Of a DNA stretch of 6,382 nucleotides, positions 1 through 6,371 are shown piece after piece. Each line of letters begins with the position of its first letter. Position 1 is the first letter of the stretch. The notes beneath the pieces are model-generated. The model searched no databases. It was given only the letters and a program-made list of their open reading frames with translations, and had not been told where the DNA came from. The stretch comes from Pseudomonadota bacterium (GTDB lineage Bacteria; Pseudomonadota; Alphaproteobacteria; Rhizobiales; Hyphomicrobiaceae), in the NCBI GenBank assembly GCA_021813195.1, contig JAKALI010000250.1, positions 1-6,382 of the forward strand. The letters are read 5' to 3'. A program made the position numbers and the translations under genes.

Positions 1-3000
1 CGCTTTGCCACCAAGGATGAGGCCGAGCAGTACTGGAAGAATCTTCCAGAATCCGTGCGTCGCGACACAGAAGTTCTCGGAATGACGCCCAGACTCGGCA
101 AAGACTACCGCGGCCTCGATCTCAAGGTTGGCGGTGAAGGGCTGCACGCCTTTTACGACAAAATTCTGCCCGGCATCGTCAACAGGATCGGAAAGAAGTG
201 GGGAGCGAAAGTCGAAAGCGGTCTCATCAACCCGGAGCCATCCGGGTTCGTTGACCGCGCCTACGAAGGCGGTGTCAGGTCGAATGCTGGACTTCTTGAT
301 TTCATACAGAGCCGCGACTTCGACAGATTGCCGGCAATGGTGCAACAGCAAATCCGTAACTTCAGAGCCGCTGTTCAATCGGGCCACACCATTAGCGACG
401 CATCGCGCGAACTCTCCAATGCAGCGGCTGAGGCCCTTGGCGGCAAAATAGTCGAGCATCCGACGGCGCCCGTCGGCGACAAGGTCCATCAGATTTCGAT
501 TACTCCCGCGATGCGCGAATCCGTCATGCGCGGACAGCCACTCTTCCAAGCCGGCCGTGAAGGTGCCCGCGCTGCCACCGGCGAGCGCGTCAAGCTGACC
601 GACGACATTCTGGCCCAGACCATCGGCGACGCCTCCCCCGCACAAGCCGCCGTGCTCAACGCCGTCGATGCCGAAGCCAAGCGGATCGTACCCAATGCCC
701 GTGTTCGCGCCGCTGCGGCACTTGAGGTCGTTCCCGGCTTCGAGAAGGTTGCCGGTATTGGTGAAGGTGCCCGTATCGCCGGGGCTACTTATTTCAACGG
801 CGCCAAGCGTCTCGTCGCATGGTCCCTTGAAAGTCCGGATGCCGTCGGCACGCTGCGCCATGAGGCCGTCCACTATCTCCGTGGGCGCGGCCTCATCACG
901 CCGGAGGAATGGCGTACGCTTTCCTCGGCCGCCGAGAAAGACAACTGGATCGGCAAGCACGATATTGAAGCCCGCTACCCCGGAGCCGATCAGGACCAGA
1001 AGGTCGAAGAATCTGTCGCTGAAGAGTTCTCGAAGTGGCATCGCGACCCTTCGGCGCCCGATATTCCCGCCAAAGCGAAACCCGTCTTCGAGCGCATCGC
1101 CGATTTCCTGCACGCCGTCGGCGGCAAGCTGCGCAGCATGTTCGGTCGCAATGTCACGGCGGATGATGTCTTCCGGCGCATAGCTTCGGGCGAGATCGGC
1201 GCTCGCGACATGCCGGACTTCGGTGAGGGCACGTCGCTTTTCGCCCAGCACCTGCCGTCACCGGAAGAACCTGCCGTTCCTCCCGAAGGCCGCGATTCCT
1301 ATGACAACGTCAGCGACGTCATGGCCGAGGACTGGAAAGGCAAAGGCGCCGGAGCCTATGCCCGCTACGTGAACGAAAAGATGGCCGGTGCTTGGGCGCC
1401 GGGCTCGACCAAGATCCTCGGCGATGTCCCGCGGCGCTTCATCTTCCCCCGCACGCTGGCGGCGCTCGATTGGCGCTCCGGCCGCTACTACAACGCCATG
1501 CGGTTCAAGGATGAAGCCGCGCACGCCCTGCAGGCTGATTACCGCGCCTATGCCAATGGTGACGGCACCTTCGGCAGGCTTCCGAAAACGTCGCAGGACA
1601 AAGTGCTGGCCGGGATGGAACTGCTGCGGCTCGACAACCGTGATCTCGAAGATGACGGCCGTTCCGTGGTGCTGCGCAACGAAAACCATGATCTGGCGCG
1701 GCTCAGCAAACCCGGCGAATCCGTCGTGCTCAATCCCACCGAGGCCAAGGCGCTCTTCGGGCTCAAGCGCATGTTCGCCAAGCAATGGGGCGATCTGATC
1801 GACGCCACGGCCAGAAAGCTCGGCTGGGACGGCCCGCTCGATACCGGAGAGATGCGCCGTGCCGCCGAGAAGGAGACCACCCGCGCCGGCAAGCGCAATC
1901 TCGAACACATCGCCGATCTGGTCGAAGCCATGCGGTCGCAGGAGCGTGCCGGATATATCCCGCTGATGCGCTTCGGCGATCATTACGTCGCCGTGAAGGC
2001 CAAGCCGGGTGTCGACAAGGAGTCGCTCGGCGGCTTCCCGCGCGTCGAGTGGTATCAGCGCGTCGAGACGGAGCGGCCGTGGCAGCATATCTTCGGCCAG
2101 TTCAAGCGGACGGCCAACGAGGGAACGTCGGCCGAAGTCGAGAAGGCGATTGCCGGCCTCAGCGCCTTGGGCAAGTTCGGCCAGTTCGAGTTCAAGGACG
2201 GCAAGTGGCAGTCACCGACGCATGTCATTGAACACGGCCAGATTTCCACGAAACCGGAAGATCTGCGGCGGATGAATATCCCGGCCATCGAGAAGCTGAT
2301 GCAGGCGCTGGAACATCGCACCGAAGGCGGCGAGAAGGCGTGGCAGCGCAACGAAGCCTACCAGAAGCTGATGGACGAAATCCGCGATCAGCTCTACGAG
2401 GAACTGAAGGCTGGCTTCAAGAAGCGCTCGTTTACGGTGCCGGGATACGACCCGGACATGCGGCGCGCGATTGGTTCATATAACTTCTGGATTTCGCACC
2501 ACATCGCCGGGATGCAGCATGACGACACGATCCAGCGTGCCCGCGATTTGGTCCTCAGCCACCCCAACAAGAACGTGCGCGAGTTCTGGAAGAACTGGGA
2601 TGCCTATCAGGACAAGCGCCCCGGCTTCCTTGAGCGTGGCGCCAATGCCCTCAAGAACATGGCGTTCTACTGGACGCTGGCCGGGGTGCCTGCCGTAGCC
2701 GTGCATATCGCCATGCACGGACCGCTGGTCGGGCTCTCGACGCTCAAGGTCGGCATCCCGGCTGGCGAAGCGGCCACAGCGCTCGGTTACGCCATGCGCG
2801 ATGTTACCTCCAGGATGCGCGCCGACACCGTCAAGGGCCTCAACTATGGCGATATCGAGAAGATCGGCCGCACCGCCCCGGAGAAAGCCTTCCTCGGCCA
2901 GATCGGCAAGGAAGGACTGCTGCACTCCCGGCTGACAGATGAAATCGGCAAGGTCAAGTTCGGCGAGGCCGACTGGGCGCGCGGCTTCCGTCACGGCTGG

Positions 3001-3984
3001 AACCGGGTATCCGACGTGCTGTCATCCTCGGTTTCCGCAGCGGACCAGCTAACGCGCATCCCGATGGCGCTGGCGGCGTTCCGGCTGGCGGAGCGGCCCG
3101 GTGGTGTCGAGCGCTTCGAGAAGGCATGGGGTGACGACGAGAACTTCAAGGCGGCAATCCGTCAGTATGGGCGTACACCGGAAGCCGTTGGTCGCTTCAT
3201 GGTCAGCGAGGGCGCCTTCGATTACGGCAAGCGCAACATGCCAGAGATCGGCCGCGGCGCCATCGGTGGGTTGCTGTGGCAGTTCCACAACTTCCAGACC
3301 CGGGCGCTCGCCAAGATGATCCAGCTTTCCGGGCGCATGGGACCGGAAGGCCGCAAGAGTGCGGCACTGATGACGGCTTCGCTCGCCGCCCTGACTGGCG
3401 CCAGCGGCATCTGGTTCACGCAGGACATCGAAAACCTCTACGACCGGGTGCACCGCCTCGTTACCGGCATCGACCCCGACACCAAGGACAAGATCAGGGA
3501 CTGGCTTGAGAACGACGCTGGCTGGGGCCGCATGGGTGCCGACATGGTGCTGCGGGGGCCGATCTCGTCCATCCTCGGCGTCGATCTCACCAGCCGCCTC
3601 GGCTTCGGTGACCCGATCACGCGGGAAATTCAGGACTACGGAACCGGCACGCCGAAGTGGCAACAAATCCTTGACATGCTTCCGGCATTCAGCGTCGCCA
3701 GCCGGGCCGTACAAGGCGCCGAACAGCGCCTCAAGAGCCATCAGGGGTTGCCTGCCGCCGCGGCTGCTGCTGCACCGGGGTTCGTACGAAATCCACTGCT
3801 CGGGCTCGGCGTCTGGCCGCAAGAGGGTGTCCGCAGTCAGGCGAAAGGTCACGTGATCGTGCCGCGCGGGGAAATCACTGGCGCCGATCAGTTGCGCAAG
3901 GCGCTGGGCTGGACACCGCTGGACGTGACCCGCGCCTACGAGCGCCAGGAAGAAATGTGGCGGCGCTCACACCCGCATGGCTGA
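1..3984 (+). CDS. Phage large polyvalent protein with zincin metallopeptidase and PLxRFG motifs (5' partial)
   Basis: The frame is open to the left edge, so the true start lies outside the window; the GTG at 55 is only the first internal start-like codon. Residues below count from that codon. An N-terminal block with FYDKILPG (33-40) and KKWGAKV resembles a conserved region of giant phage proteins. ITPAMRESVMRGQPLFQ (149-165) looks like a domain boundary of the kind common in these polyproteins. LRHEAVHYL carries an HEXXH zinc site (269-273), and the acidic VEESVAEEF (317-325) could supply the third ligand, so this is a likely zincin peptidase. YIPLMRFGD matches the PLxRFG motif (636-641) that names a family of very large phage proteins. 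The rest is mostly helical and charged, with hydrophobic stretches near 866-900 and 1103-1121, then an Ala-rich linker (about 1233-1241). By analogy with large polyvalent proteins it may be packaged in the virion and enter the cell with the DNA; this role is inferred. It converges on the minus-strand operon 3 bases downstream. Confidence 0.9.
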   Translation, partial: RFATKDEAEQYWKNLPESVRRDTEVLGMTPRLGKDYRGLDLKVGGEGLHAFYDKILPGIVNRIGKKWGAKVESGLINPEPSGFVDRAYEGGVRSNAGLLDFIQSRDFDRLPAMVQQQIRNFRAAVQSGHTISDASRELSNAAAEALGGKIVEHPTAPVGDKVHQISITPAMRESVMRGQPLFQAGREGARAATGERVKLTDDILAQTIGDASPAQAAVLNAVDAEAKRIVPNARVRAAAALEVVPGFEKVAGIGEGARIAGATYFNGAKRLVAWSLESPDAVGTLRHEAVHYLRGRGLITPEEWRTLSSAAEKDNWIGKHDIEARYPGADQDQKVEESVAEEFSKWHRDPSAPDIPAKAKPVFERIADFLHAVGGKLRSMFGRNVTADDVFRRIASGEIGARDMPDFGEGTSLFAQHLPSPEEPAVPPEGRDSYDNVSDVMAEDWKGKGAGAYARYVNEKMAGAWAPGSTKILGDVPRRFIFPRTLAALDWRSGRYYNAMRFKDEAAHALQADYRAYANGDGTFGRLPKTSQDKVLAGMELLRLDNRDLEDDGRSVVLRNENHDLARLSKPGESVVLNPTEAKALFGLKRMFAKQWGDLIDATARKLGWDGPLDTGEMRRAAEKETTRAGKRNLEHIADLVEAMRSQERAGYIPLMRFGDHYVAVKAKPGVDKESLGGFPRVEWYQRVETERPWQHIFGQFKRTANEGTSAEVEKAIAGLSALGKFGQFEFKDGKWQSPTHVIEHGQISTKPEDLRRMNIPAIEKLMQALEHRTEGGEKAWQRNEAYQKLMDEIRDQLYEELKAGFKKRSFTVPGYDPDMRRAIGSYNFWISHHIAGMQHDDTIQRARDLVLSHPNKNVREFWKNWDAYQDKRPGFLERGANALKNMAFYWTLAGVPAVAVHIAMHGPLVGLSTLKVGIPAGEAATALGYAMRDVTSRMRADTVKGLNYGDIEKIGRTAPEKAFLGQIGKEGLLHSRLTDEIGKVKFGEADWARGFRHGWNRVSDVLSSSVSAADQLTRIPMALAAFRLAERPGGVERFEKAWGDDENFKAAIRQYGRTPEAVGRFMVSEGAFDYGKRNMPEIGRGAIGGLLWQFHNFQTRALAKMIQLSGRMGPEGRKSAALMTASLAALTGASGIWFTQDIENLYDRVHRLVTGIDPDTKDKIRDWLENDAGWGRMGADMVLRGPISSILGVDLTSRLGFGDPITREIQDYGTGTPKWQQILDMLPAFSVASRAVQGAEQRLKSHQGLPAAAAAAAPGFVRNPLLGLGVWPQEGVRSQAKGHVIVPRGEITGADQLRKALGWTPLDVTRAYERQEEMWRRSHPHG

Positions 3985-3987
3985 GCA

Positions 3988-4176
3988 CTACTTCTTCGCG
4001 GTCTTGACCTTGCGACAGAACGGCAGCGGCTTCTGAGCCTCGACGCGCGATATCGGCCAAGCCCCTTGCGAATGGATGAAGCGGCCATGCGGATCGCGCT
4101 GCTCCCACACGAAATCGAGATAACCTTCGAGTCCGTAGCGCGCTATGTCGTGCGCGATTTCGCTGCGGGCGCTCAT
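3988..4176 (-). CDS. Small hypothetical phage protein, 62 aa
   Basis: I do not recognise this protein. It is the last gene of the minus-strand operon. Its ATG overlaps the stop of the DUF551-like gene in an ATGA junction, which supports the start and suggests coupled translation. The Shine-Dalgarno match is weak (GGAA, 8 bases before the ATG), as is common for coupled genes. The first half (about 5-26) could form an amphipathic helix ending in an aromatic patch (YLDFVWEQ). The middle (RDPHGRFIHSQGAWPISR) is rich in aromatic and basic residues, and the C-terminus is lysine-rich (CRKVKTAKK). There is no signal peptide, membrane span or CxxC pair. A nucleic-acid or protein-binding accessory role would fit the basic tail, but nothing proves it. 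The stop lies 3 bases from the stop of the convergent giant gene. Confidence 0.65.
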   Translation of the reverse strand: MSARSEIAHDIARYGLEGYLDFVWEQRDPHGRFIHSQGAWPISRVEAQKPLPFCRKVKTAKK

Positions 4177-4397
4177 TTCGGCGGTTCCGGTAAGGGCATC
4201 CAGTGGCTCGGCGTCTCCCTCAACGGTGAACTACCGTTAGCAAAGTGCGCCCAGAATCCGTCCTCAACGCAGCGTTCGCCACCGTTACCGAGGGGAACTA
4301 CCCACGTGACCACGTAGATGTTGCGATATACGGGGCAGAACACCAAACAAGCGCGCGCATCCTTCGGCGCCGTCTCGATTGACTTCCACTCGCTCAT
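4173..4397 (-). CDS. DUF551-like small phage protein, 74 aa
   Basis: The N-terminus (MSEWKSIETAPKD, residues 1-13) and the C-terminus (HWMPLPEPP, 65-73) are the two hallmarks of the DUF551-type small proteins found in many phages and prophages: an opening W-x-x-I-E-T-A-P-K-D and a closing WMPLPEPP. Between them is a beta-rich core (CLVFCPVYRNIYVVTWV) with further aromatic residues (FWAHF). The function of this family is unknown to me. The start is well supported: a purine-rich ribosome site (GAGGGGG) sits 8 bases before the ATG, and the ATG overlaps the stop of the upstream 49-aa gene as ATGA. Its own stop overlaps the next ATG in the same way. The protein looks full length and is probably cytoplasmic; the hydrophobic core is too interrupted for a membrane span. 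Confidence 0.85.
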   Translation of the reverse strand: MSEWKSIETAPKDARACLVFCPVYRNIYVVTWVVPLGNGGERCVEDGFWAHFANGSSPLRETPSHWMPLPEPPK

Positions 4398-4543
4398 GGC
4401 AGCAACCCCCTCACAGAGAGGATCAGGATCACCCCTGCCAGCCCAAAGCCAGCGAAGAAAGTCAGCGTCCGCCAGAAGTGCCGGCGCCGTCTGGCGGCTT
4501 CGATCTGGTCGAAGGTCGGATCTGAATCGGTGTAGTCGTTCAT
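4394..4543 (-). CDS. Small single-span membrane protein, 49 aa
   Basis: This short gene is easily missed by length cut-offs, but it fills the gap between the HNH and DUF551-like genes exactly. I translate it as MNDYTDSDPTFDQIEAARRR (residues 1-20), then RHFWRTLTFFAGFGLAGVIL (21-40), then ILSVRGLLP. An acidic N-terminus is followed by a cluster of arginines (18-21) and a hydrophobic stretch at about 26-44. By the positive-inside rule this predicts N-in topology with one membrane span. A strong Shine-Dalgarno (GGAGG within GAGGGAGGA) lies 9 bases before the ATG, and the stop overlaps the DUF551-like start in an ATGA junction. Phage roles for such proteins include holin-like, pinholin, superinfection-exclusion or other envelope functions. 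I have no evidence to choose, and it sits in an apparent early operon rather than beside lysis genes. Confidence 0.8.
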   Translation of the reverse strand: MNDYTDSDPTFDQIEAARRRRHFWRTLTFFAGFGLAGVILILSVRGLLP

Positions 4544-4547
4544 ATAG

Positions 4548-4937
4548 CTATTCCTCCCTCAACTGTTTCACGCGCGGGGCACAGGATTCGCGCATGGGTC
4601 GCTTCGATTTGTTGAACCCTGCCGATTTGATCTTCCGCTTCGGCCGCGTCTTCGTCTCGCCACGAATGCGCTTGCCCTTCCAGTTGGCTTTGCTTTCCTG
4701 GCCGGCCTTCTTGAGATTGCAAGCCTTATGGGTCGGGCGCAACGCCTGCCACGAATGAGGTCCGCCAAAGACGAGTCCGTGAACGTGATCAAAATGGATA
4801 TCTCCCTTGGCGGCATCTTCCGGCTTCATCGGCTCGTCGCAGATGCGGCAATTGAGATGAATGCCGAACTGAACCCAGACAGCCTGCAGAAGCGCCGCGA
4901 CCTTCATGGCTGGCGTGATCGGCGGCCGCTTACTCAT
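4548..4937 (-). CDS. HNH endonuclease, 129 aa
   Basis: This is a small HNH nuclease of phage type. CRIC (30-33) and the later C73 resemble the zinc-binding cysteines of many HNH proteins. FDHVHGLVFGG (49-59) holds the D-H pair with the catalytic first histidine (H51). HSWQALRPTHKACNLKKAGQ (61-80) matches the second half, ending in the usual CN-x-KK. The position where a central Asn normally precedes Leu appears to be Ala (A66-L67), a possible deviation. The C-terminus from about 85 is strongly basic, suggesting DNA contact. I chose the ATG at 4937, giving MSKRPPITPAMKV: an AGGA lies 6 bases upstream. The same frame extends farther upstream without a stop, but there it only mirrors the helix-turn-helix gene in another phase. 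The start overlaps the end of that gene by 8 bases. Small phage HNH enzymes assist packaging, act as homing nucleases or nick DNA; the role here is not settled. Confidence 0.88.
   Translation of the reverse strand: MSKRPPITPAMKVAALLQAVWVQFGIHLNCRICDEPMKPEDAAKGDIHFDHVHGLVFGGPHSWQALRPTHKACNLKKAGQESKANWKGKRIRGETKTRPKRKIKSAGFNKSKRPMRESCAPRVKQLREE
4552..4560 (-). promoter_or_regulatory. Strong ribosome-binding site of the 49-aa membrane protein gene
   Basis: On the minus strand the sequence reads GAGGGAGGA with GGAGG at 4553-4557, 9 bases before the ATG at 4543. It lies inside the last codons of the HNH gene, whose stop (TAG, 4550-4548) is between this site and the ATG. It is the best Shine-Dalgarno in the operon and is the main argument that the short frame is translated. 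Confidence 0.75.
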
Positions 4938-5178
4938 TCGCCATCCTGCGAATTGCCGCTTCCAGCAATCCCCCCGGCTTGCGCTCGTACAGCGCCGAGA
5001 ACCGGACCAGCATGTCCAACGAAAGCGCGCGATGGCCTGTTTCATAGCGGCTGACAGACCCAGCACTGATGCCGAGCATCTTGGCGGCACCGCGCACGCT
5101 GATCTTGAGCGCTGCACGCCGTTTCGCCAGAACGGCGCCGAGCGCGGCATCAATGGATTGCACACCGTTGCGGCTCAT
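4930..5178 (-). CDS. XRE-family helix-turn-helix regulator, 82 aa
   Basis: This is a single-domain DNA-binding protein of the lambda-repressor/XRE type. Residues 13-73 carry the five-helix fold: LGAVLAKRRAALKIS (helix 1), SVRGAAKMLG (27-36, helix 2), SAGSVSRYETGHRAL (38-52, recognition helix with the classic S-x-x-S-R-Y-E-x-G pattern), then LDMLVRFSALYERKPGGLLEA. There is no C-terminal peptidase or oligomerisation domain, so it resembles a Cro-like or accessory regulator rather than a full CI repressor. The start ATG overlaps the stop of the upstream 396-aa gene as ATGA. A GAGGAA sits about 9 bases before it, inside the end of that gene. With no promoter of its own visible, it probably follows expression of the operon and may regulate it; the target operators would lie outside the window. 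Confidence 0.92.
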   Translation of the reverse strand: MSRNGVQSIDAALGAVLAKRRAALKISVRGAAKMLGISAGSVSRYETGHRALSLDMLVRFSALYERKPGGLLEAAIRRMANE

Positions 5179-6365
5179 TTTTTCGGCTTCCTCGATGCGT
5201 CAAAGATTTCGCGCTGCCGCTTGCCGCAGGCCGCGTTCCATGCCTTGAGGCGTTCGTCGCTGTCTACATTCTCCGTGACGGATTCCCGAAGATCGGCCAA
5301 GTCGCGGATACGGGTGATATCCGCCAGTGCCTTCACCTGATCGGAGTACCAGTCTTCGTATTCACTGGCGCCTATGTCCGCTTCTGCTGATGCCCCTTCG
5401 CCTTCCTGAGTGCCCTCATTCTCGGGCTCAGGTTCCGGTTCGGGCTCCGGCTTTTTCTCAGTAGCAGCCGGCTCGGATGTCTTTGGCGAAGAGCCCTTCG
5501 CCGCATCTTTCTGCTTCGGCTGGTTCCGGGCAAAGGCGCTCGGGCCGCGCGACTGCGGCTTGACCTCGTCGGGATGACTCAGATTCTCCGTGGCAAAGGC
5601 TTCTTCTGGCGTCGTCTCGCCTTCGTGGATTGCGGTATAGATGCCTCCGAGAAGAACGAGATGGTCGATGGTGATGTCCTCGGCGCCGCGAATGCCCAGA
5701 AGACCGTAGATCTGCAGCGGCTCGACGCCGTAGTGGGCAAACGCCTTGATCGCTGCCGCCCGCCTGTTGGCCAGTGCCTCACCCTTGCCGAATGCAACCT
5801 GCCTGGCCTGTTCGTAAGCATCGCCCCAGAATGCCTTCGGGACGCCCTTGAGGATGGCATTGCGCAGGGCGATGGAGCAGGCTGCATTGCCGGTGACGCC
5901 GATCATGTCGGCATTGTAGCGGTTGCCGTACTTGTCGGTGATGCGGCGCAGCACTTCGTAGCTGACGGCCATGTTCTTTTCGAGATCGTAAAAAGCACCT
6001 TGGGCGGTGATGTACTCGTCACCGATATCGATGACGCGGGCGCCGGCCCGGCAGTTTCCCCAGCACTGCGCAGCGACCTCGGCGAAGCGAGCGGACGGCC
6101 CCTCGATGACCTTGTCGCCACGCTTCAGCGCATACAGACAGGCTTGGGCGACGTTCGCATCCAGCGTCACCATCTCCCGCATATTCTTGCGGAACTGCGT
6201 GAGCGAGCGGGGATAGGCGCGCGCAGTTAAAATCTGCTGATTTATCTCGCTCGAATTGAGCTGCACGAGGGCGCCGATATCGGGGTTATCGACAACGCGG
6301 CCTTCCTCTTCGGCATCCTGATAGTGTTCGGCCGGCAGGATTTCCGGCTTCGCTGTCGTGTTCAT
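5175..6365 (-). CDS. Conserved phage protein, candidate single-strand annealing/recombination protein, 396 aa
   Basis: This is the first visible gene of the minus-strand operon. The core (about 30-260) has the conserved run KRGDKVIEGPSARFAEVAAQ (81-100), then CWGNCRAGARVIDIGDEYITAQGAFYDLEKN (101-131) and VTGNAACSIALRNAILKGVP (157-176). From memory this resembles phage proteins with an EGPS-RLAE...WGNL...DLETN pattern, usually left hypothetical. After it comes AAIKAFAHYGVEPLQIYGLLG (204-224) and a DITIDHLVLLGGIYTAIHEGE...EEAF segment. A disordered linker (about 262-330) with five Pro-Glu repeats leads to a C-terminal helical module (336-390). The layout of a compact alpha/beta core, acidic linker and small C-terminal helical domain, next to HNH and regulator genes, suggests a RecT/Rad52-like annealing protein. 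That is inference. The start is supported by AGAGAGG 6 bases before the ATG. Confidence 0.8.
   Translation of the reverse strand: MNTTAKPEILPAEHYQDAEEEGRVVDNPDIGALVQLNSSEINQQILTARAYPRSLTQFRKNMREMVTLDANVAQACLYALKRGDKVIEGPSARFAEVAAQCWGNCRAGARVIDIGDEYITAQGAFYDLEKNMAVSYEVLRRITDKYGNRYNADMIGVTGNAACSIALRNAILKGVPKAFWGDAYEQARQVAFGKGEALANRRAAAIKAFAHYGVEPLQIYGLLGIRGAEDITIDHLVLLGGIYTAIHEGETTPEEAFATENLSHPDEVKPQSRGPSAFARNQPKQKDAAKGSSPKTSEPAATEKKPEPEPEPEPENEGTQEGEGASAEADIGASEYEDWYSDQVKALADITRIRDLADLRESVTENVDSDERLKAWNAACGKRQREIFDASRKPKK
5421..5450 (-). repeat. Short tandem repeat encoding (Pro-Glu)x5
   Basis: Five imperfect 6-base units encode PEPEPEPEPE at residues 306-315 of the 396-aa protein. The repeat is flanked by a KK pair and by an acidic E/G/A-rich stretch. 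It forms an extended, negatively charged linker between the core and the C-terminal module. The bases vary at third positions, which suggests the dipeptide is kept by selection or the repeat is old. Confidence 0.8.
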
Positions 6366-6371
6366 GATTGA

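Noticed and set aside
55..57. GTG as the real start of the giant protein
   Set aside because: The frame is open back to base 1 and the preceding codons (RFATKDEAEQYWKNLPESV) look like the same conserved protein, so the gene begins left of the window.
1258..2088. Long minus-strand frame of 276 codons inside the giant gene
   Set aside because: It is antisense to the region carrying the PLxRFG motif. Long antisense frames are expected in GC-rich genes. The translation has no recognisable motif and no good ribosome site was seen.
3745..3785. GC-rich stretch with GCC/GCT runs as a terminator or repeat element
   Set aside because: It encodes an Ala-rich linker in frame and has no T-run. The pattern is explained by alanine codons.
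3049..3852. Minus-strand frame of 267 codons opposite the C-terminal part of the giant gene
   Set aside because: It mirrors a well-supported gene. The product is low in recognisable pattern, and no operon link to the true minus-strand genes exists.
3875..4108. Minus-strand 77-codon frame across the convergent junction
   Set aside because: It overlaps both the giant gene and the 62-aa gene in other phases, is Ala/Arg-rich, and lacks the coupled start seen for the 62-aa gene.
4318..4758. Plus-strand 146-codon frame over the DUF551-like, membrane and HNH genes
   Set aside because: It is antisense to three tightly packed genes with ribosome sites and overlapping starts. The product is Ser/Arg-rich without motifs.
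4938..5165. N-terminal extension of the HNH nuclease to a 205-aa protein
   Set aside because: The added part only repeats the helix-turn-helix gene in another phase and lacks protein-like composition. The ATG at 4937 has its own AGGA and gives the usual size for a small HNH enzyme.
5574..6230. Plus-strand frame of 218 codons opposite the 396-aa gene
   Set aside because: It is a shadow of a gene with a good start site and conserved-looking blocks. The antisense product has no family features.
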